From the NCBI GenBank assembly GCA_033722375.1, contig JAWVZB010000001.1, forward strand, positions 5,285-69,284: 64,000 bases of DNA. The letters run 5' to 3'. Position 1 is the stretch's first letter; the number at the start of each line of letters is the position of its first letter. The translations under genes were made by a program, and so were the position numbers. A model generated the notes under the pieces. The model was not told where the DNA came from, searched no databases, and saw nothing but the letters and a program-made list of their open reading frames with translations. The DNA comes from JAWVZB01 sp033722375 (GTDB taxonomy: Bacteria > Actinomycetota > Nitriliruptoria > Nitriliruptorales > Nitriliruptoraceae). Positions 42,988 through 51,621 of this stretch are shown here, piece after piece.

Positions 42988-44718
42988 TCAGTCGGGCGGC
43001 CCGGCGGCGCCCATGCGGACGTCGGGCGCCCCGACCCGGGCGGCGTCCGCCGTGTGATCGTCGGGCTGGCGCTGTGAGTCCACCTCGGCGAAGACCCGGG
43101 CGAGGTAGTGCTCGACCTCGCGACGGATGTCCTCCTCGTCCCAGCCGAGCACGTCGGCCACGGTCTCGGCGATCGGCTGGGCCGCCGACACGCCACGGTC
43201 CCACGCTTCGATGGAGGTCCGGGTCCGCCGCGTGAGGATGTCGTCGAGGTGGAGGGCCCCCTCGTGGGTGGCTGCGTACCGCGCCTCCACCATGAGGTAG
43301 TCGTCCGCGCCCGGGATCGGTGCCGTCAGCGAGCGATCGTCCTCCAGCAGATCCAGGACCTCGGTCGTCAGCGTCCCGTAGCGCCGCAGCAGGTGTTCGA
43401 TGCGGACCACGTGCAGTCCGCTGTCGCGGGCGAGCTTGTGACGCTGGTTCCATATCGCCTCGAAGCCAGGTGCTCCCACCACCGGGATGCGGTGGGTGAC
43501 CGACCGCGGGACGCGACGGTGGAGGTTGCGCGCCACCGCGTCGACGGCGTCCTTGGCCATCACGCGGTAGGTCGTGTACTTCCCCCCGGCGACGGTGATC
43601 ATGCCCGCCACGGTCTGCGCGACCGCATGCTCGCGAGACAGCGTGCTCGTGGCCTCGCTCTCGCCGTAGAGCAGCGGTCGGAGGCCAGCGAAGACGCCTT
43701 CGACGTCGTCCTCGGTCAGGGGCGGGGTGATGTGCTGGTTGACCTGCTCGATCAGGTAGGTGATGTCCGCACGGCTGGCCGCTGGGTGGGAGAGGTCCAG
43801 GTCCCAGTCGGTATCGGTGGTTCCGATGAGCCAGTGTCGCTGGTTCGCCCCCGCCGGCCACGGGATCACGAACAGGACCGATGCGTCGGTCCGGAACACC
43901 AGCCCGGCGTCGGCGTGGATGCGATCCTTGGGGACCACGATGTGGATGCCCTTGGACGGGCGAACCCGGATCCGGCCACGCCCCGCCATCTTCTGCACCT
44001 CGTCGGCCCAGACGCCGGTGGCGTTGACGACCTGGCGTGCCCGGATCTCGAGATCCTCGCCGGACTCGAGATCCCGAGCCCGGAGCCCGACCACGCGCTC
44101 GCCCTCGCGGAGCAACCCGATCACCCGGGTACTGGTGGCGACGGCGGCACCGTGGCTGGCGGCCGTGCGCGCGAGGCTCATGGTGTGCCGGGCGTCGTCG
44201 ACCTGCGCGTCCCAGAACTGGATCGCGCCGACCAGCGCATCCCGTTTCAGCGCCGGGGCGATCTTCCGTGCCCCGGAGCGGGTGAAGTGGCGGTGGGACG
44301 GGAGCTGACGGGCGCCCCCCAGCGTGTCGTAGAGCACCAGCCCAGCACCGATGTAGAACCGCTCCCAGCCCCGATGGCGCAAGGGGTAGAGGAACGGGAC
44401 CGGACGGACCAGGTGCGGGGCGAGCCGCTGGAGCATCAGTGACCGTTCCTCCAGCGCCTCCTTGACGAGTCCGAAGTTGTACTGCTCGAGGTAGCGCAGC
44501 CCGCCGTGGATCAGCTTGGACGACCGGCTCGACGTTCCGGCCGCGTAGTCCCGCTGCTCGATGAGCGCGACGTCGAGCCCTCGGGTGGCCGCATCCACAG
44601 CGATCCCGCAACCGGTGACGCCGCCACCGATGACCGCGACGTCGAACACGCCATCGCGCATGCTCGCGATCGCGTCTGCACGTCGCTGTGGCGAGAGTTG
44701 GTCCGCCGGCACGGGCAC
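42988..44718 (-). CDS. glpD: FAD-dependent glycerol-3-phosphate dehydrogenase
   Basis: This 576-residue membrane-associated flavoenzyme oxidises glycerol-3-phosphate to dihydroxyacetone phosphate and feeds electrons to quinones. It has the FAD motif VAVIGGGVTGCGIAVDAATRG, SSRSSKLIHGGLRYLE, VNATGVWAD and VAGGKYTTYRVMA. A C-terminal DAO_C domain follows. The GTG at 44718 is chosen, and a second GTG two codons on is possible. The longer open frame is antisense to the divergent lipoprotein gene. Confidence 0.94.
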   Translation of the reverse strand: MPVPADQLSPQRRADAIASMRDGVFDVAVIGGGVTGCGIAVDAATRGLDVALIEQRDYAAGTSSRSSKLIHGGLRYLEQYNFGLVKEALEERSLMLQRLAPHLVRPVPFLYPLRHRGWERFYIGAGLVLYDTLGGARQLPSHRHFTRSGARKIAPALKRDALVGAIQFWDAQVDDARHTMSLARTAASHGAAVATSTRVIGLLREGERVVGLRARDLESGEDLEIRARQVVNATGVWADEVQKMAGRGRIRVRPSKGIHIVVPKDRIHADAGLVFRTDASVLFVIPWPAGANQRHWLIGTTDTDWDLDLSHPAASRADITYLIEQVNQHITPPLTEDDVEGVFAGLRPLLYGESEATSTLSREHAVAQTVAGMITVAGGKYTTYRVMAKDAVDAVARNLHRRVPRSVTHRIPVVGAPGFEAIWNQRHKLARDSGLHVVRIEHLLRRYGTLTTEVLDLLEDDRSLTAPIPGADDYLMVEARYAATHEGALHLDDILTRRTRTSIEAWDRGVSAAQPIAETVADVLGWDEEDIRREVEHYLARVFAEVDSQRQPDDHTADAARVGAPDVRMGAAGPPD

Positions 44719-44815
44719 ACTCCTCGTCGGGGCGGCAGCGTAGTGAGCGTCCCGGTGGCCGCTGACCACCCCGCCGATGCCACCGAACGAGCACCGATCG
44801 CGAACAGGAGCGTGG

Positions 44816-45691
44816 ATGCGCACCGTGCTGGCGTTCGCGCTGCTGCTCGTGACCGTGGCAGCCTGCACCGACGGAACGCCGCCGGCCGGCGAACCGACGT
44901 CGACACCTGCGACCGCCACCACCAGCGACCCCGACCCGAGGGAGCCCACCATCGAGTCGATCCGCTACGCCCCCGATCACCCGTCACAGTTCGGGCAGCT
45001 CTACCTGCCCGACGAGCCCCGATCGACGCTCGTGGTGCTGATCCACGGCGGCTTCTGGTACGCCCAGTACGGGCTCGAGAGCGTCCAACCGCTGGCTCGC
45101 GACCTGGCCGACGGCGGCTACCCCGTGTGGAGCATCGAGTACCGGCGCGTCGGCGAGCACGCCGGCGGGTGGCCGGGCACCTTCGAGGACGTCGCGATGG
45201 CCATCGACCACGTCATCCAGCTGCCCGTGGCTCCGTCGCGCATCGTCGTCGTCGGGCACTCGGCCGGCGGGCACCTGGCCCTGTGGGCGGCAGCACGACA
45301 GCGCCTGCCGGACGGCCGGGTCGGGTCACAGCCGGCCGTCGTTCCCGACCAGGTCGTCGGTCTCGCTGCGGTGTCGGACCTCCGGTCGGCCGCTCGGCAG
45401 GGACTCGGGGCCGACGCCGTCGACAAGCTGTTGGGCGGGGCGCCGTCCGAGGTTCCCGAACGCGTCCGGGTCGCAGCGCCGATCGCGTCGCTGCCCCTGG
45501 GCGTGCCCCAGCTCCTGGTCCACGGCCGCCAGGATCGGCTGGTGCCCGTCGAGATGTCGGAGCAGTACGCCCAGCAGGCTCGCGCTGCCGGCGACCAGGT
45601 TCAGCTCGAGATCGTCGACGGCGGACACTTCGACATGATCGACCCCGACCACGCCGCCTGGGACACGGTGCTCGCCTTCCTCGAGGGGTGA
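44816..45691 (+). CDS. Lipoprotein alpha/beta hydrolase (esterase)
   Basis: The 291-residue protein has a signal peptide with lipobox VAAC at Cys17 or so, a Thr/Pro-rich linker, and an alpha/beta-hydrolase domain of the hormone-sensitive-lipase/BD-FAE type. It has HGGFW (oxyanion), GHSAGGHLALW (nucleophile Ser), VHGRQDRLVP (acid) and VDGGHFDMIDP (His). It should sit on the outer face of the membrane. ATG at 44816 follows CAGGAG. It lies 96 bp before the NAGGN cluster and may or may not belong to it. Confidence 0.88.
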   Translation: MRTVLAFALLLVTVAACTDGTPPAGEPTSTPATATTSDPDPREPTIESIRYAPDHPSQFGQLYLPDEPRSTLVVLIHGGFWYAQYGLESVQPLARDLADGGYPVWSIEYRRVGEHAGGWPGTFEDVAMAIDHVIQLPVAPSRIVVVGHSAGGHLALWAAARQRLPDGRVGSQPAVVPDQVVGLAAVSDLRSAARQGLGADAVDKLLGGAPSEVPERVRVAAPIASLPLGVPQLLVHGRQDRLVPVEMSEQYAQQARAAGDQVQLEIVDGGHFDMIDPDHAAWDTVLAFLEG

Positions 45692-45787
45692 CCGACTCCG
45701 AAACGGGGCGCTGTACCCGTGACCGCGGTGACGACTTGCCCTGGCGACGGTGGGCCACGACCCTCGGAAGAGAGCGAGGAGATCCCT

Positions 45788-47566
45788 GTGTGCGGATTCG
45801 TGGGCGAGCTCCGCCTGGACGGCGAGTCGCCCGATCTGGCCGCCGTCGCCCGCATGGCCGCGACGATGTCCGACCGCGGCCCCGATGGCGAAGGGGTGTG
45901 GTCGCAGGGGCCCGTGGCGTTCGCCCACCAGCGGCTCAAGATCATCGACCTGTCGGAGCACGGGTCCCAGCCGATGCACGACGCGGAGCTCGGGCTCACG
46001 ATCGTGTTCAACGGCTGCATCTACAACTACCCCGAGCTCCGCGACGAGCTCCGCGCCGCCGGCTACCGCTTCTTCTCCACCTCGGACACCGAGGTCATCC
46101 TCAAGGCCTACCACGCCTGGGGGGACCGCTTCGTCGAGCGGCTCCAGGGCATGTTCGCCTTCGTGATCCACGAGCGGGATTCGGGACGTCTGTACGCCGC
46201 TCGTGACCGGTTCGGGATCAAGCCCCTCTACTACACCGAGGATCCCCACCGCATCCGCGTGGCGTCGACGCTCCCCGCGCTCCTGGCCGGGGGCGGGGTC
46301 GACACGTCGATCGATCCCGTCGCCCTCCACCACTACCTCACGTTCCATTCGGTCGTGCCGCCGCCGCACACGATCATCGAAGGCGTCAAGAAGGTCCCGC
46401 CGGCCACGATCGTCGTTCTCGAGCCGGACGGGGCGCGCTGGGCCGACGAGTTCTGGCGTCCCGACTTCACCCGCGATCCCGATCGCGCCGACTGGACCGA
46501 GCGGGACTGGGAGGACGCGACGCTCGCGGCGCTGCGCAAGGCGGTGGAGTACCGCCTGGTCGCCGACGTGCCCGTGGGCGTGCTCCTGTCGGGCGGGCTC
46601 GACTCGAGCCTCGTCGTCGGTCTTCTGGCCGAGGCGGGCCAGAAGGGCCTCAACACGTTCTCCATCGGCTTCGAGGCCGCGGGGGGCGAGGAGGGCGACG
46701 AGTTCAAGTACTCCGACGTGATCGCGGAGCACTTCGACACCGACCACCACCAGATCCGGATCGGTACCGAGCGGATGTTGCCGGCGCTCGACGACGCCAT
46801 CCGCGCCATGAGCGAGCCGATGGTCAGCCACGACGTCGTCGCCTTCTACCTGCTGTCCCAGGAGGTCTCGAAGCACCTCAAGGTGGTCCAGTCGGGCCAG
46901 GGCGCGGACGAGGTCTTCGCCGGCTACCACTGGTACCCGCCGATGCGTCAGGCGGAGGGGTTGGGCGTGGACGTGTACGCGCAGGCGTTCTTCGACCGCA
47001 CTCACGCCGAGATGGCGCAGGTCGTCCAGCCGGAACACCTGATCGACGAGGACGTGTCTCGCGACTTCGTCAGGTTCCACTTCGGGCAGCCCGGCGCCGA
47101 GACCGCGGTCGACCGGGCCCTCCGGCTCGATGCCCAGATCATGCTCGTGGACGACCCCGTCAAACGCGTCGACAACATGACGATGGCGTGGGGGCTCGAG
47201 GCCCGCGTGCCCTTCCTCGACCACGAGGTGCTCGAGGTCGCGGCCCGCATCCCCCCCGAGCTCAAGCTGGCCCAGGACGGCAAGGGGGTCTTGAAGGAGG
47301 CCGCCCGACGCGTCATCCCCTCCGAGGTCATCGACCGCCCCAAGGGCTACTTCCCGGTACCGGCGCTCAAGCACATCGAGGGCAGCTACCTCGAGCTGAT
47401 CCGCAGCGCGTTGAAGTCCGACGCCGCCCGGCAGCGTGGACTGTTCCGCGCGGACTACGTCGATCAGCTCCTCGCCGCCCCCAACGAGGAGCTCACGCCG
47501 CTGCGTGGCAACAAGCTCTGGCAGCTCGGTCTCCTCGAGCTGTGGCTCCAGGCACACGGCGTCTGA
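45788..47566 (+). CDS. asnO: Asparagine-synthase-like amidotransferase for NAGGN osmolyte
   Basis: This 592-residue glutamine-dependent amidotransferase begins with the catalytic Cys2 (MCGFVGELRLDG after start processing). The class II glutaminase has RGPDGEG and HQRLKIIDLS, and the synthetase domain has the PP-loop LLSGGLDSSLVVGLL. Its order with the next two genes is that of the N-acetylglutaminylglutamine amide (NAGGN) trio described in rhizobia and Pseudomonas. In those it amidates N-acetylglutaminylglutamine. GTG at 45788 is used because Cys must be residue 2. The next ATG is one base after the stop. Confidence 0.9.
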   Translation: MCGFVGELRLDGESPDLAAVARMAATMSDRGPDGEGVWSQGPVAFAHQRLKIIDLSEHGSQPMHDAELGLTIVFNGCIYNYPELRDELRAAGYRFFSTSDTEVILKAYHAWGDRFVERLQGMFAFVIHERDSGRLYAARDRFGIKPLYYTEDPHRIRVASTLPALLAGGGVDTSIDPVALHHYLTFHSVVPPPHTIIEGVKKVPPATIVVLEPDGARWADEFWRPDFTRDPDRADWTERDWEDATLAALRKAVEYRLVADVPVGVLLSGGLDSSLVVGLLAEAGQKGLNTFSIGFEAAGGEEGDEFKYSDVIAEHFDTDHHQIRIGTERMLPALDDAIRAMSEPMVSHDVVAFYLLSQEVSKHLKVVQSGQGADEVFAGYHWYPPMRQAEGLGVDVYAQAFFDRTHAEMAQVVQPEHLIDEDVSRDFVRFHFGQPGAETAVDRALRLDAQIMLVDDPVKRVDNMTMAWGLEARVPFLDHEVLEVAARIPPELKLAQDGKGVLKEAARRVIPSEVIDRPKGYFPVPALKHIEGSYLELIRSALKSDAARQRGLFRADYVDQLLAAPNEELTPLRGNKLWQLGLLELWLQAHGV

Positions 47567-47567
47567 C

Positions 47568-49400
47568 ATGGCCGACAAGAAGCCGACCCGCCGCGACCCC
47601 CGCACCACCCGCGGCGCCGCACGCCAAGCCGGCAAGCCGACCGCCGAGGAGGCGCTGTCGACCCGGAGTTGGACCGACCGCCCCGAGCACCTCACCGGGG
47701 ACCTCGACCCCGAGGTCGTGCTCGAGTGCGGCTGGGGTCGGCTCATCTTCGGGCAGACCTTCGCGGACCTCGAGCAGCTCACCGACGTGCTCGGCGACGA
47801 GGAGCCGGGCCGGCGCGACATCTGCCTCTACGTGCGCGAGCCCCACGTGCTCGTCAGCATGGCTCCGCAGGAGCTGTTCATCGATCCGTCGCACACCTAC
47901 CGGCTGTGGCTGCATCACTACCGCCCCCGCCAGGACCCGATCCGAGGCGTCACCGTTCGTGAGCTGCGTGACGAATCGGACGCGGACGAGGTCAACCGCA
48001 TCTACACGTCGGCCGGGATGGTGGTCGCCCCGACCGACGTGATGTGGGACAACCAGCGCACCCGGACCTTCGTCTACCTCGTCGCCACGGACGAGGACGG
48101 CGACGTCGTGGGCACCATCACCGGCGTCGACCACGCCGAGGCCTTCAACGACCCCGAGGACGGTTCGTCGCTGTGGTGTCTCGCGGTGGATCCGCAGACG
48201 ACGCTGCCGTCGGTGGGCGAGGCGCTCGTGCGCACGCTGGCCGAGCGGATGAAGGCGCGGGGGCGCGCGTACCTCGACCTGTCGGTCATGCACGACAACA
48301 CCCCGGCCATCGGGCTGTACGAGAAGCTCGGCTTCCAGCGGGTCCCGGTGTTCTGCGTCAAGCGCAAGAACCCCATCAACGAGCAGCTGTTCAGCCCGCC
48401 GTCCGCGGGCGGCATCGAGGATCTCAACCCCTACGCCCGCGTCATCGTCGACGAGGCCCTGCGTCGTGGCATCGCGGTCGACGTCGTGGATGCGGCCGCC
48501 GGTTTCCTCAAGCTGTCGCACGGTGGGCGGGAGGTGCTGACCCGCGAATCCCTGTCCGAGCTCACGACCGCCGTCGCGATGTCGATGTGTGACGACAAGC
48601 GGGTGACCCGCCGCATCCTCGCCGATACCGGCCTGCGGGTGCCACGCGGGCGATCCGCCAGCTTCGACGCCGACGATCGTGGTTTCCTGGACGAGGTCGG
48701 TGAGCTCGTGGTGAAACCCGCCCGAGGGGAGCAGGGGCAGGGGATCACCGTCGGCGTGCGCAAGCCCGAGGAGCTCGAGGACGCGATCGACCTGGCCAGG
48801 AGCTTCTGTCCGGACGTGCTGCTCGAGGAACACGTCGACGGAGACGACCTGCGCATCGTCGTGATCGACCACGAGGTGGTGGCCGCGGCCGTTCGCCGCC
48901 CCGCCCGTGTGGTCGGCACCGGGGACCGCTCGATCGAGCGCCTGATCCGCTCGCTCAGCCGACGCCGGGCCGCGGCCACCGACGGGGAAGCAGCCATCCC
49001 CATGGACGATCTCACCGAGGCCGCGGTGTCTGATGCGGGTTTCGACCTCGACGACGTGCTGCCGGAAGGCGAGGAGGTGGAGGTGCGCAAGACCGCCAAC
49101 CTCCACACCGGAGGGACCATCCACGACGTGACCGAGGATCTGCATCCAGAGCTGGCCGAGGCCGCACGGACCGCCAGCCGGGCGCTCGACATCCCGGTCG
49201 TCGGGCTCGACCTCATCGTGCCGGAGGTCGACGGGACCGACTACGTCATGATCGAGGCCAACGAACGGCCCGGTCTCGCCAACCACGAGCCGCAGCCCAC
49301 CGCGGAACGCTTCATCGATCTCCTGTTCCCGTCGACGCAGGCGTTGCCCACCGGCTGGGATCCCGCACAGTCGGGGCGAGGTCGCGACCACAAGCTCTGA
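47568..49400 (+). CDS. ngg: N-acetylglutaminylglutamine synthetase (GNAT plus ATP-grasp)
   Basis: This is a 610-residue bifunctional enzyme of the NAGGN pathway. The N-terminal half is a GNAT acetyltransferase (LWCLAVDPQTTLPSVGEALV and NTPAIGLYEKLGFQRVPVF, about residues 190-265). The C-terminal half is an ATP-grasp ligase (LVVKPARGEQGQGITVG, EEHVDGDDLRIVVI, GLDLIVPEVDGTDYVMIEAN). It acetylates glutamine and joins a second one. A basic N-terminal tail precedes the catalytic part. It is immediately followed by the M42-like peptidase, the third gene of the conserved trio. Confidence 0.9.
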   Translation: MADKKPTRRDPRTTRGAARQAGKPTAEEALSTRSWTDRPEHLTGDLDPEVVLECGWGRLIFGQTFADLEQLTDVLGDEEPGRRDICLYVREPHVLVSMAPQELFIDPSHTYRLWLHHYRPRQDPIRGVTVRELRDESDADEVNRIYTSAGMVVAPTDVMWDNQRTRTFVYLVATDEDGDVVGTITGVDHAEAFNDPEDGSSLWCLAVDPQTTLPSVGEALVRTLAERMKARGRAYLDLSVMHDNTPAIGLYEKLGFQRVPVFCVKRKNPINEQLFSPPSAGGIEDLNPYARVIVDEALRRGIAVDVVDAAAGFLKLSHGGREVLTRESLSELTTAVAMSMCDDKRVTRRILADTGLRVPRGRSASFDADDRGFLDEVGELVVKPARGEQGQGITVGVRKPEELEDAIDLARSFCPDVLLEEHVDGDDLRIVVIDHEVVAAAVRRPARVVGTGDRSIERLIRSLSRRRAAATDGEAAIPMDDLTEAAVSDAGFDLDDVLPEGEEVEVRKTANLHTGGTIHDVTEDLHPELAEAARTASRALDIPVVGLDLIVPEVDGTDYVMIEANERPGLANHEPQPTAERFIDLLFPSTQALPTGWDPAQSGRGRDHKL

Positions 49401-49419
49401 CGTCGCTACCGTCGCAGCC

Positions 49420-50589
49420 ATGGATGCGAAGAAGCTCGAGATCGACCTCGACTACCTGCGCGAGGTCCTCGTCGCGATGCTGCGCATCCCGAGCCCGACG
49501 GGGCGCACCGACGAGATCATGCAGTACGTGGGCGAACGGGTGGACGAGCTCGGCCTGGACTTCGAGCTGACCCGGCGGGGCGCGATGCTGGCGTCTCTGG
49601 AGGGGCGTCAGAACAGCCCTGACCGCGCGGTGATGGTCCACACGGACACGATCGGCTGCATGGTCCGCGAGCTGAAGGACAACGGGCGGCTCGCGGTGGT
49701 TCCGGTCGGAACCCACAGCGCCCGCTTCGCCGAGGGCAACCGTGTCACGCTCTTCACCGACGACGCCGATCTCGTCTTCACCGGCACCATCCTCCCCTTG
49801 AAGGCCAGCGGCCACGCGTTCGACCACGAGGTCGATGAGCAGCCGGTCGCCTGGACCCAGGTCGAGGTTCGTATCGATGAGCCCGTCCGCTCCCGTGCCG
49901 ACCTCGAGGAGCTCGGGATCCGCGTCGGGGATTTCGTGGCCATCCAGGCGCTGCCCGAGATCACCCAGAACGGGTTCGTCAAGTCCCGCCACCTCGATGA
50001 CAAGGCAGGCGTCGCGGCGGTCCTTGCGGCTTTCAAGGCCCTGATCGACCACGAGGTGGAGCTCGAGGTCGGGGTGCACCTGCTCGTCACGATCTCGGAG
50101 GAGGTTGGCACCGGCGCGAGCCACGGGCTCAGCAAGGACGTCGCCGAGATGGTCTCGATCGACTCGGCGGTGGTCGCGCCGGGGCAGTCGTCCCGAGAGG
50201 ACGCGGTCACCGTGGCCATGCAGGACCTCCACGGGCCGTTCGACTACCACCTGACCCGCAAGCTCCTGCGTCTCGCCAGCGCCTATGACATCCCCCACGA
50301 GCGAGACGTGTTCATCCACTACCGCTCAGATGTCGCGGCCGCGCTCGAGGCCGGTGCCGAGACCAGGGCGGCGCTCATCGGTCCCGGGACCGATGCGACC
50401 CACGGGTTCGAGCGAACGCACCTCGAGGCGTTGCGCGCGACGGCCGAGCTCGTGTGTGTCTACCTCCAGACCGACTTCACGTTCGGGACCTGGGACGCGC
50501 AGCGGCGTGGTCCGCTGAAGGACTTCCCGTCGTCGTCGGTCCAGCCGGCACGGCGCGATCCGAGCATCCAGGACACCCCCGACGACTGA
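49420..50589 (+). CDS. M42-like metallopeptidase of the NAGGN cluster
   Basis: This 389-residue di-metal hydrolase has VMVHTDTIG (His ligand), SRHLDDKAG (bridging Asp), TISEEVGTGASHG (Glu general base), VSIDSAVV (Asp) and PGTDATHGFERTH (His). This is the order expected for peptidase family M42. It regularly accompanies the NAGGN biosynthesis genes, where degradation of the dipeptide osmolyte on osmotic downshift is a reasonable but unproven role. It lies 19 bp after ngg. Confidence 0.9.
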   Translation: MDAKKLEIDLDYLREVLVAMLRIPSPTGRTDEIMQYVGERVDELGLDFELTRRGAMLASLEGRQNSPDRAVMVHTDTIGCMVRELKDNGRLAVVPVGTHSARFAEGNRVTLFTDDADLVFTGTILPLKASGHAFDHEVDEQPVAWTQVEVRIDEPVRSRADLEELGIRVGDFVAIQALPEITQNGFVKSRHLDDKAGVAAVLAAFKALIDHEVELEVGVHLLVTISEEVGTGASHGLSKDVAEMVSIDSAVVAPGQSSREDAVTVAMQDLHGPFDYHLTRKLLRLASAYDIPHERDVFIHYRSDVAAALEAGAETRAALIGPGTDATHGFERTHLEALRATAELVCVYLQTDFTFGTWDAQRRGPLKDFPSSSVQPARRDPSIQDTPDD

Positions 50590-50648
50590 TCGTCGCTCAC
50601 CGACCCGGCACGAGTACGGTCGACCGCGACGCTGTCCAGGAGGATGCC

Positions 50649-51593
50649 GTGGAGTTCGCGCTGATGATCGAGGGGCAGGAGGGGGTGTCGTGGTCCGACT
50701 GGACCGCGCTCGCCGACGCCGTCGAGGCCAACGGATTCGATGCGCTGTTCCGCTCCGACCACTACGTCGGCCTGATGGGTGACGAGACCCGGGGCTCGCT
50801 GGACGCTTGGGCGACTCTCAACGCGCTCGCTGCGGTGACGGACCGGATCCGGCTCGGCACGCTCGTGTCCCCGGTGACGTTCCGCCACCCTTCACTGCTG
50901 TTCAAGAACGCCGTCACGGCCGACCACGTGTCCGGGGGACGCATCGAGGTGGGCATGGGCGCGGGCTGGAACGAGCGCGAACACGAGGCCTACGGCTTCG
51001 ACTTCCCGGAGACGGACGAACGCTACGACCTGTTCGAGGAGTCGGTCGAGATCGTCCGGCGCCTTCTGACCGAGGAAGAGGTCAGCCACGACGGTCCGCG
51101 GTTCACCCTCTCGGAGGTCAAGCCGTTGCCGCGCCCCGTCCAGGACCCGCCTCCGCTCGTCATCGGTGGGAGCGGTGGCCCGCGATCGCTGTCGATCGCG
51201 GCCCGGTTCGCCGACGAGTACAACACGCTCGGGGCGAGCCTCGACGACGTCCGGGACCGGCGGGGGAGGTTCGTCGATGCGTGGGAGGAGGCGGGGCGCG
51301 ACGGCCATCCGCGGTTCTCGGTCATGGTTCCCGTCCTCGTCGGCGGCTCGGACGACGAGGTACGCGCTCGTGCCGAGGTCTTGCTGGACCGCCTCGGGCG
51401 CGACGCCGATGCGGGTGAGTTCATCGAGGAGCGCCGCGACAAGTGGGCGCTCGGAACTCCCCAGCAGGTGGCCGACACGATCGGTCAGCTCGGTGACGCC
51501 GGGGTGGACCGCGTCATGCTCCAGCACCTGGTCCACACCGACCTCGACAGCGTGTCCCTGATCGGAGAAGAGGTCATCCCGGCGGTCGGCTGA
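50649..51593 (+). CDS. LLM-class flavin/F420-dependent oxidoreductase
   Basis: This is a 314-residue TIM-barrel enzyme of the luciferase-like monooxygenase family. It has GFDALFRSDHYVG, RIRLGTLVSPVTFRHPSLL, GRIEVGMGAGWNEREHEAYG and PLVIGGSGGPRSL. The subgroup (TIGR03560-like) commonly uses F420 in actinobacteria. The substrate is unknown. The GTG at 50649 is preferred over an upstream open frame because it begins at the conserved FALM/IEGQ segment. Confidence 0.9.
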   Translation: MEFALMIEGQEGVSWSDWTALADAVEANGFDALFRSDHYVGLMGDETRGSLDAWATLNALAAVTDRIRLGTLVSPVTFRHPSLLFKNAVTADHVSGGRIEVGMGAGWNEREHEAYGFDFPETDERYDLFEESVEIVRRLLTEEEVSHDGPRFTLSEVKPLPRPVQDPPPLVIGGSGGPRSLSIAARFADEYNTLGASLDDVRDRRGRFVDAWEEAGRDGHPRFSVMVPVLVGGSDDEVRARAEVLLDRLGRDADAGEFIEERRDKWALGTPQQVADTIGQLGDAGVDRVMLQHLVHTDLDSVSLIGEEVIPAVG

Positions 51594-51607
51594 CCATCGG
51601 GATGACC
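51572..51607. terminator. Hairpin around the LLM gene stop codon
   Basis: Perfect 10-base arms (GGTCATCCCG at 51572-51581 and CGGGATGACC at 51598-51607) enclose the stop codon. An inner GGTCGGCTGACC could fold as well. It lies between convergent genes and probably ends both transcripts. No T-run follows. Confidence 0.5.
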
Positions 51608-51621
51608 TGCCCCCCTGCCGC

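Noticed and set aside
42815..44980. 721-codon minus-strand frame overlapping glpD
   Set aside because: It is a +1-shifted shadow of glpD rich in Arg and Gly. The glpD frame carries all flavoprotein motifs.
45326..47821. 831-codon minus-strand frame
   Set aside because: It is antisense to the amidotransferase of the NAGGN cluster, has no recognisable domain, and is explained by the codon bias of the plus-strand gene.
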